NCBI GenBank assembly: GCA_900555815.1
Contig: USMR01000017.1
Location: 1-10,349 of the forward strand
Direction: 5' to 3'
Source of the DNA: an uncultured Collinsella sp.
GTDB lineage: Bacteria > Actinomycetota > Coriobacteriia > Coriobacteriales > Coriobacteriaceae
Length of the DNA stretch: 10,349 bases
Numbering within the stretch: position 1 is the first letter of the stretch; each line of letters opens with the position of its first letter. The notes below the pieces were generated by a model. That model did not search any database. It was not told the origin of the DNA and was given only the letters and a program-made list of their open reading frames with translations. The position numbers and the translations under genes were made by a program. Positions 6,502 to 10,349 of this stretch are shown here, piece by piece.

Positions 6502-8135
6502 CGCTGATCACCCTCGCGCGACCAGGGAAGGCGGATACGCGGGCGTTCGGTGCGCGTTGCACGGTCGGCGACCATATCGCTCCAAGGGCCGACGGCGCAC
6601 CCCAGTTCCACGAGCATCTCGCGCGTGGCCTCGCGCACGCTGGTCGCAAAAGCGCTGGTCTGCCCCACTGCCTCGTCAGCGCGCCCAAACGCCATGAGCG
6701 CGGCGAGATCCTGCCCGCCATCGGCGATACGAATCTTGGAGCTCAACGCACAGGCAATCTCAAAGCGCATGGCGACGTCCTCGTCTGCCCCGCGCGCGCC
6801 AAACCGGTTGAATACAGCGCTCATGCGCGTGCGCGGCACACCTACTCGACTTGTCAGCTCAATGACGCGCGACGCCGATGTCGCGGACGACACCGCAGCA
6901 TCGCCAACGACCAGGCAACGGTCGCTCGCCGCCACCGCAGCCGCCACGGCGTCGCCCCAAAAGACCGAGGTATCGATAAAGACCACGTCGGATTCGCGAC
7001 GCAGAACATCAAGCAGTAGCTCCACCGGACGTGCCATGAGCTCGGCTTGCTCGGGCGCCGCGACGGGACCCCAGAGCGTAACGCCCGGCGCCACGCGCAT
7101 CGATGTGGCTACGATATCCGGCTCGGTGAGCGCGCCCGCCGCCGACGGCTCGATAAGTGCCGCCATATCGCGCGGAGCATCGACGCCTAACAAGTCGTAA
7201 AGGTTTCCAAACATCAGGTCCAGGTCGAGCACGGCGGCACGCAAGCCCAACAGCGACGATGCGTGTGCCATGGTGGCAACGATCGTCGACTTGCCGCAAC
7301 CGCCCGAACCCGAAATGGCGCAGATGACCGGAGCTCGATGCTGCGGAGCGGCAGCGTCTGCCGGCGGCATCGGAGGCGTCGGTGACAGCGTCCCCGTCTC
7401 CCCTGCCGCAACCACACGCTGCGTCCAAGCCGGCATGGCGGCTTGTTCGGTCTGCGAGGCAGGCTCGTTCTGTGCAATCTGTTCACGCCGCATCAGCGAC
7501 AACTCGCCGCACCCGGCAAAGCCCTCAACTGCGGAGAGTTCATCCGCCAGCTTCACGCAATGCACGTATCCCATAGCTACAGCCGGGGAGTCGCCAGCAT
7601 GCTGCGCCGGCCCTCCAGCGTCATCGTATACAAGGGGGTTCCGGGGGCGCCGACCATGCTCGGCTTCCGCTTTTCCATAATCATCAACACGCGGGCCTCT
7701 TGTAGCGCGAGGCGCCCCGGGTTCCCTATCAACAAAAGCATCGGGCTCAATCGTCATGCGCCGATCGGAATCAACCGCTCCCTCGCCCGCTCGCCCGTTG
7801 CCGCATATACTGTGCGCAGCGATGACCTCGGTCGCCCCCGCGCGAAACAGCCCTTCGATATCCGACGGATCGAGCGCTTCTATCAACACGACCACGCGAC
7901 TCACGCGGCCTTCGGCCGTCAGGCGCGCAACAGTCTTGCGCACATCTTCGGTATCAAACAGAGACGCTGCGATGATGGCAGCTCCGCGGCGCGACGGAAA
8001 CGCCCGCGCCATGGAAACCAGCCCGTCCAGGTCACCCACGCGAAGCACCTGTGCACCCGCGCCACGGCCCTCGACTTCCCGCTGCAACAGCCCGTAATCG
8101 CCGCACTCGCAGCACGCAAGCCAGATCGCCTTCAT
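6498..8135 (-). CDS. tadZ: TadZ/CpaE-like MinD-family localisation ATPase
   Basis: A protein of about 545 residues (numbering below counts from the GTG at 8138). An N-terminal atypical receiver-like domain covers about 1-108. A long low-complexity, charged and Pro/Ala-rich linker follows (about 110-265). A MinD/ParA-type ATPase domain covers about 268-515: P-loop SGSGGCGKST (276-285), second motif VLDLDLMFGNL (303-313, Asp305 and Asp307), and Walker B DVVFIDTS (384-391). The catalytic P-loop Lys283 is present, but the MinD/ParA signature Lys is replaced by Ser278. The C-terminus is basic (RATRTERPRIRLPWSR). TadZ proteins place the Tad machine at a site in the cell and are cytoplasmic. GTGATG gives two adjacent starts; I prefer the ATG at 8135 (TGATG overlap with the cpaB stop), but the GTG at 8138 is closer to the GGAGG site. 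The linker makes it longer than most TadZ/CpaE proteins. Confidence 0.85.
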   Translation of the reverse strand: MKAIWLACCECGDYGLLQREVEGRGAGAQVLRVGDLDGLVSMARAFPSRRGAAIIAASLFDTEDVRKTVARLTAEGRVSRVVVLIEALDPSDIEGLFRAGATEVIAAHSICGNGRAGEGAVDSDRRMTIEPDAFVDREPGAPRATRGPRVDDYGKAEAEHGRRPRNPLVYDDAGGPAQHAGDSPAVAMGYVHCVKLADELSAVEGFAGCGELSLMRREQIAQNEPASQTEQAAMPAWTQRVVAAGETGTLSPTPPMPPADAAAPQHRAPVICAISGSGGCGKSTIVATMAHASSLLGLRAAVLDLDLMFGNLYDLLGVDAPRDMAALIEPSAAGALTEPDIVATSMRVAPGVTLWGPVAAPEQAELMARPVELLLDVLRRESDVVFIDTSVFWGDAVAAAVAASDRCLVVGDAAVSSATSASRVIELTSRVGVPRTRMSAVFNRFGARGADEDVAMRFEIACALSSKIRIADGGQDLAALMAFGRADEAVGQTSAFATSVREATREMLVELGCAVGPWSDMVADRATRTERPRIRLPWSREGDQR

Positions 8136-8794
8136 CACTCGTCGCCTCCGCTCTTTTTGCCGCGCGCCGTGGCGGGAATCGTCAAGCTGACCGTTCCCTT
8201 GCCCGATGCCCCCAGCAGTTCCTTGACGTCTTCGGGGTCAGCCGCCAGCGTCACCCATTCGATCTTGCCCTCGCGCGTGGCACCGGAATCTTCACTGGTA
8301 TCGATCACGTACGCGCCGCACAACCGATCGGTTACGCCGTCTTTTTGCACATACACATCCACGTAGCTGCCCACGCCCGTGGCACCGCCGACCGAGTGCT
8401 CGGCATCGACCGCCACCGAAACGGCGACCTTGCCCTTAGGCACCTCGAGCTTGTGACTCTCGGCCTTGGTGTAGACATTGCAGATCACGGCGTTTTTGGG
8501 AATACGCGAAGTCGTCACGTCGCCGCGCACCTGGCGCAGCTCGGTCGCCGCGTCACGCGGCAACAGGCTCGTCAGCCATTCCTGGGTTATGACATTGGTC
8601 TCATCGAGGGTCTCGCCCACATCGATATCGCGCGCCGCGACGCATACCTCGACGCGATCGCCACCGTACTTGGCCAAGGTCTCAGCCTGGACCTGTTCGG
8701 CTTGCGAGCGGATCGACGAGCCGTAAACCATGCAGAGCAGCGCAGCGAGCACGCCCGCGACCAGACTGATGGCGATGCGCTTGCTCTTGTTCAC
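8135..8794 (-). CDS. cpaB: CpaB/RcpC-like SAF-domain pilus assembly protein
   Basis: A protein of about 219 residues. The start is the GTG at 8794, chosen because GAGAGGAG lies five bases upstream; the in-frame ATG at 8809 has no ribosome site. A short basic N-terminus and one membrane helix (about 7-26) lead to a helical spacer. A SAF-like domain follows at about 47-108 (VEVCVAARDIDVGETLDETNVITQEWL, then RIPKNAVICNVYT), then an RcpC-type domain at about 120-207 (VPKGKVAVSVAVDAEHSVGGATGVGSYVDVYV, then TVSLTIPA). It probably lies mostly outside the membrane. In Gram-negatives CpaB works with the secretin CpaC/RcpA. No secretin is present here, so its role may be to guide the fibre through the cell wall (inference). 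It is the first gene of the operon, directly after the rsgA terminator and an intergenic region with putative control sites. Confidence 0.85.
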   Translation of the reverse strand: MNKSKRIAISLVAGVLAALLCMVYGSSIRSQAEQVQAETLAKYGGDRVEVCVAARDIDVGETLDETNVITQEWLTSLLPRDAATELRQVRGDVTTSRIPKNAVICNVYTKAESHKLEVPKGKVAVSVAVDAEHSVGGATGVGSYVDVYVQKDGVTDRLCGAYVIDTSEDSGATREGKIEWVTLAADPEDVKELLGASGKGTVSLTIPATARGKKSGGDE

Positions 8795-8799
8795 GGCCG

Positions 8800-8807
8800 C
8801 TCCTCTC
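8800..8807 (-). promoter_or_regulatory. Ribosome binding site deciding the cpaB start
   Basis: GAGAGGAG sits five bases before the GTG at 8794. It overlaps the ATG at 8809 (CATGAGAGGAG on the minus strand), which makes that ATG an unlikely start. Confidence 0.65.
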
Positions 8808-8817
8808 ATGGCAGTGC

Positions 8818-8852
8818 CGGGCGAATGCCCGTACCACCATTGTCTGGGTGGT
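8818..8852 (-). promoter_or_regulatory. Two tandem hairpins in the leader of the tad operon
   Basis: Two short inverted repeats stand side by side just before the cpaB ribosome site. The first is ACCACC/GGTGGT (8833-8838 with 8847-8852, 8-base loop). The second is CGGGC/GCCCG (8818-8822 with 8827-8831, 4-base loop). If transcription starts upstream of 8852 they would form a structured 5' leader ending about ten bases before the ribosome site. There is no T-run, so they are not a normal terminator. They could stabilise the message or affect initiation. No riboswitch family is recognised. Confidence 0.4.
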
Positions 8853-8868
8853 CAGAGTGCAAAGCGGC

Positions 8869-8897
8869 GCAATCGCGATCTCGGTTTTCGATGTCAA
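8869..8897 (-). promoter_or_regulatory. Possible promoter of the tad operon
   Basis: A perfect TTGACA lies at 8892-8897 on the minus strand, about 100 bases before the cpaB start and downstream of the rsgA terminator. The hexamer 17 bases further on, GATTGC (8869-8874), is a poor -10 box. A promoter must lie in this region because the terminator separates the operon from rsgA, but the exact position is uncertain and activator dependence is possible. Confidence 0.35.
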
Positions 8898-8904
8898 ACC
8901 AATC

Positions 8905-8922
8905 GCTGACCAAAAGCTGACC
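8905..8922 (-). promoter_or_regulatory. Direct-repeat operator candidate upstream of the tad operon
   Basis: On the minus strand this reads GGTCAGC-TTTT-GGTCAGC, two exact heptamers with an 11-base period, ending seven bases before the TTGACA box. OmpR/PhoB-type response regulators bind this geometry (seven-base direct repeats separated by four A/T-rich bases). Further copies of the core lie nearby: GGTCAGC and GTCAGC on the plus strand at 8950-8956 and 8959-8964, and GGTCAG at 8850-8855. The first copy with its A-tract (8905-8915) forms a perfect 11-base inverted repeat with 8946-8956. No regulator gene is in the window. Confidence 0.45.
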
Positions 8923-8994
8923 AGCCCGTCAAGCTCGTGGCAAGGTTTTGGTCAGCACGTCAGCAAACTGCATGCTTCAAGGCTTTTCCGCAGC

Positions 8995-9028
8995 AAAAAA
9001 GCCGTCTCCCGAACAGTTGGGAGACGGC
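8995..9028 (-). terminator. Intrinsic terminator of rsgA
   Basis: A perfect 10-base stem GCCGTCTCCC/GGGAGACGGC (9001-9010 with 9019-9028, 8-base loop) is followed on the minus strand by six T residues (8995-9000). It begins 18 bases after the rsgA stop codon. It separates rsgA from the tad operon. The plus strand has no T-run after the stem, so it works in one direction only. Confidence 0.9.
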
Positions 9029-9046
9029 TGTCATAGGAAAAATCAA

Positions 9047-10231
9047 TTACAGATGGACATCGGGATCGAGCATTTGGGCGCTCACGCGCATGGATGACGC
9101 CAGGTTTTGGAACGTTTCCAGACGCAGGCTGTCGATCTGCCCGGCGTCCTCGGCCTCGCGAACGGCGCAACCCGGCTCATGGGTATGCGTGCAATCGCCA
9201 AATCGGCACGCGCGCGATGCCTCGACAATCTCGGGGAAGGCGCGCGCCAGACCCCGCTCGTGACCCACGAGCGGTAGGCTGCGCAGGCCCGGGGCATCGG
9301 CGATCACGCCGGCGTCGCCCGGCAGTGCCACCATCACGCGCGCGACCGTAGTGTGGCGACCCTGGTCGTCGCGTTCGCGCACACCGCCAGTCGCCAACGT
9401 ATCGTGGCCCAGCAGCGCATTGAGCAGCGTCGACTTGCCGGCACCCGACTCGCCCAGAATCATGGCGCAGCTCCCGGCAGGCACGCAGGAACGAACCTCG
9501 TCCAGGCCGCGCCCCTCGGCAGAGGACGTCACGATCACGCGCACGTCCGGACCCACCAGGCGGCGCACGCGGTCCAGATCGCGCTCGAGCTCCTCGGCAT
9601 CGCAGCGGTCAGCTTTGGTGAGCACCACCACCGGCTCGGCATCGCAGTCGAGCGCCAACACCAGCGAGCGCGCCACGCGGTCGAGCAGCACCTCGCCGGC
9701 ACCGAGCGCCTGCACGATTAGCACGCTATCCACGTTGGAGCAGAGCACCTGACGCTCCCCGCGGGCACGGCCGCGCCAACGCTCAAAGCTCGTACGGCGC
9801 GGCAGCACGCACTCAATCACACCCATATCGTGCCCGGGATCGCGGCGCACCGCCACACGATCGCCCACAGCGGGCAGCAGGACCTCGTCCTCGCCGCGCG
9901 ACTTGGCAAACCCCACGGCATGCTCGGCACGAAACGTGTCATCGGCAGTCGCCACCAGTGGAAACCCGCGATCCAAGCGCACCACGGCGCCAAGCTGCAT
10001 CTGCTCGGGTTCCTCGGCATGTGCGCAAAAATCGTCAAAGGCAGTCTGCTGGGCTTCATCGACCGGCAGGTCATCAAACGCCGGAACGTCCTGCAGTGCG
10101 TCGAGTCCCGGCACGCTTGCCAGCAGCTCCTCGGCAGACGCGGGGGCCTCGGTCGCAAGCTTCCGACGACGATCGCGCTTAGCCCGCGCCCCCGTCGTCT
10201 TTTTCTTCGCCTTAGCCTTAGCCTTAGCCAC
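9047..10231 (-). CDS. rsgA: RsgA (YjeQ/YloQ) ribosome small-subunit biogenesis GTPase
   Basis: A protein of about 394 residues. The start is the GTG at 10231, because GGGAGGTG sits correctly before it and overlaps the other in-frame GTG at 10237. The N-terminus is very basic (AKAKAKAKKK, then RAKRDRRRK), followed by an acidic stretch (about 30-75) and an OB-fold region (about 78-147). The GTPase motifs come in the circularly permuted order that defines RsgA: G4 TKAD (about 205-208), then G1 GESGAGKST (about 260-268), G2 HTT (about 293-295) and G3 DAPG (about 312-315). The C-terminal zinc site shows Cys-x4-Cys-x-His-x5-Cys (CRFGDCTHTHEPGC, about 342-355). RsgA binds the 30S subunit late in maturation and uses GTP hydrolysis to release assembly factors. 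It is transcribed alone and has no evident functional link to the pilus operon. Confidence 0.95.
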   Translation of the reverse strand: MAKAKAKAKKKTTGARAKRDRRRKLATEAPASAEELLASVPGLDALQDVPAFDDLPVDEAQQTAFDDFCAHAEEPEQMQLGAVVRLDRGFPLVATADDTFRAEHAVGFAKSRGEDEVLLPAVGDRVAVRRDPGHDMGVIECVLPRRTSFERWRGRARGERQVLCSNVDSVLIVQALGAGEVLLDRVARSLVLALDCDAEPVVVLTKADRCDAEELERDLDRVRRLVGPDVRVIVTSSAEGRGLDEVRSCVPAGSCAMILGESGAGKSTLLNALLGHDTLATGGVRERDDQGRHTTVARVMVALPGDAGVIADAPGLRSLPLVGHERGLARAFPEIVEASRACRFGDCTHTHEPGCAVREAEDAGQIDSLRLETFQNLASSMRVSAQMLDPDVHL

Positions 10232-10234
10232 AAA

Positions 10235-10242
10235 CACCTCCC
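10235..10242 (-). promoter_or_regulatory. Ribosome binding site deciding the rsgA start
   Basis: GGGAGGTG on the minus strand places its GGGAGG core five bases before the GTG at 10231. The GTG at 10237 is part of this site, so it is unlikely to be the start. Confidence 0.65.
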
Positions 10243-10269
10243 AGCACCCAAAATCACAACTGAGCAGGT

Positions 10270-10299
10270 ATTTTAAATCAAAAAGAGCTGGCCGGGCAA
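10270..10299 (-). promoter_or_regulatory. Probable rsgA promoter
   Basis: On the minus strand, TTGCCC (10294-10299) is followed after 18 bases by TAAAAT (10270-10275), a good -10 box in a locally AT-rich stretch about 40 bases before the rsgA start. The -35 match is moderate (four of six). Confidence 0.5.
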
Positions 10300-10312
10300 A
10301 GCCTCAAATCAG

Positions 10313-10335
10313 AACCACCCTTAAAAAGGGTGGTT
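10313..10335. terminator. Hairpin, probable terminator upstream of rsgA
   Basis: A perfect 10-base stem AACCACCCTT/AAGGGTGGTT (10313-10322 with 10326-10335) with a 3-base loop. On the plus strand it is followed by TGCTCTT; on the minus strand by CTGATTTG. Neither is a strong T-run, so the direction is unclear. It most likely ends a neighbouring gene beyond the window edge and insulates rsgA. Confidence 0.45.
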
Positions 10336-10349
10336 TGCTCTTAGGGTAT

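Noticed and set aside
7443..8366. Long open frame of 307 codons on the plus strand, opposite tadZ and cpaB
   Set aside because: It lies antisense to well-supported genes, spans their junction, shows no recognisable domain, and is the kind of shadow frame expected in GC-rich coding DNA.
8051..8920. Plus-strand open frame of 289 codons covering cpaB and the intergenic region
   Set aside because: It runs through the cpaB promoter region and codes for no recognisable protein. The minus-strand SAF-domain protein explains this DNA.
8995..9028. Bidirectional terminator
   Set aside because: The plus strand has no T-run after the stem and no plus-strand gene leads into it.
1..10349. CRISPR array, insertion sequence, tRNA or rRNA
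   Set aside because: No regularly spaced repeats, transposase motifs, terminal inverted repeats or RNA gene signatures were seen.

Overview
The window is high-GC chromosomal DNA with every gene I can support on the minus strand. The content suggests a Gram-positive actinobacterium. A Collinsella-like member of the Coriobacteriia is my best guess, made from gene content and codon style and not from any marker search. Transcription runs from high coordinates to low. Two units are visible: a single gene, rsgA (ribosome small-subunit maturation GTPase, 9047-10231), closed by a strong intrinsic terminator at 8995-9028; and a long tad/flp (type IVc pilus, tight adherence) operon that starts at 8794 and runs off the left edge of the window.

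In order of transcription the operon is: cpaB/rcpC-like SAF protein (8135-8794), tadZ/cpaE-like MinD-family ATPase (6498-8135), tadA/cpaF secretion ATPase (5173-6501), tadB (4274-5200) and tadC (3636-4277) inner-membrane platform proteins, flp pilin (3392-3625), an unrecognised single-pass membrane protein (2865-3428), a second small pilin-like protein (2645-2863), a TadE-type pseudopilin (2173-2645, with an apparent frameshift next to its start), a large TadG-like membrane-anchored protein (48-2201), and the first 16 codons of another pilin-like gene (1-48). Almost every junction is an overlap or a gap of a few bases, so the set is probably translated as one coupled polycistron. The flp gene and the second pilin-like gene carry especially good ribosome binding sites.

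How it should work: TadZ localises the machine, TadA powers it, TadB and TadC form the membrane platform, Flp is the main pilin, and the TadE-like, TadG-like and other small pilin-like proteins are minor pilins or tip/anchor parts. Four proteins share a similar cleavage motif (Ala, then Gln-x-Thr-[Thr/Val], with Glu at +5 in the three that are complete). No prepilin peptidase, secretin or outer-membrane component lies in the window, which fits a Gram-positive Tad system with the peptidase gene elsewhere.

The 252-bp gap between rsgA and cpaB (8795-9046) holds the rsgA terminator, a cluster of GGTCAGC heptamers arranged like an OmpR/PhoB-type operator beside a TTGACA box, and two small hairpins ahead of the cpaB ribosome binding site. 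The right edge (10232-10349) holds the probable rsgA promoter and a hairpin. The points most worth checking are the GC-dinucleotide frameshift at the tadE start, the heptamer operator, the cysteine cluster in the TadG-like protein, and the unrecognised 187-residue protein.
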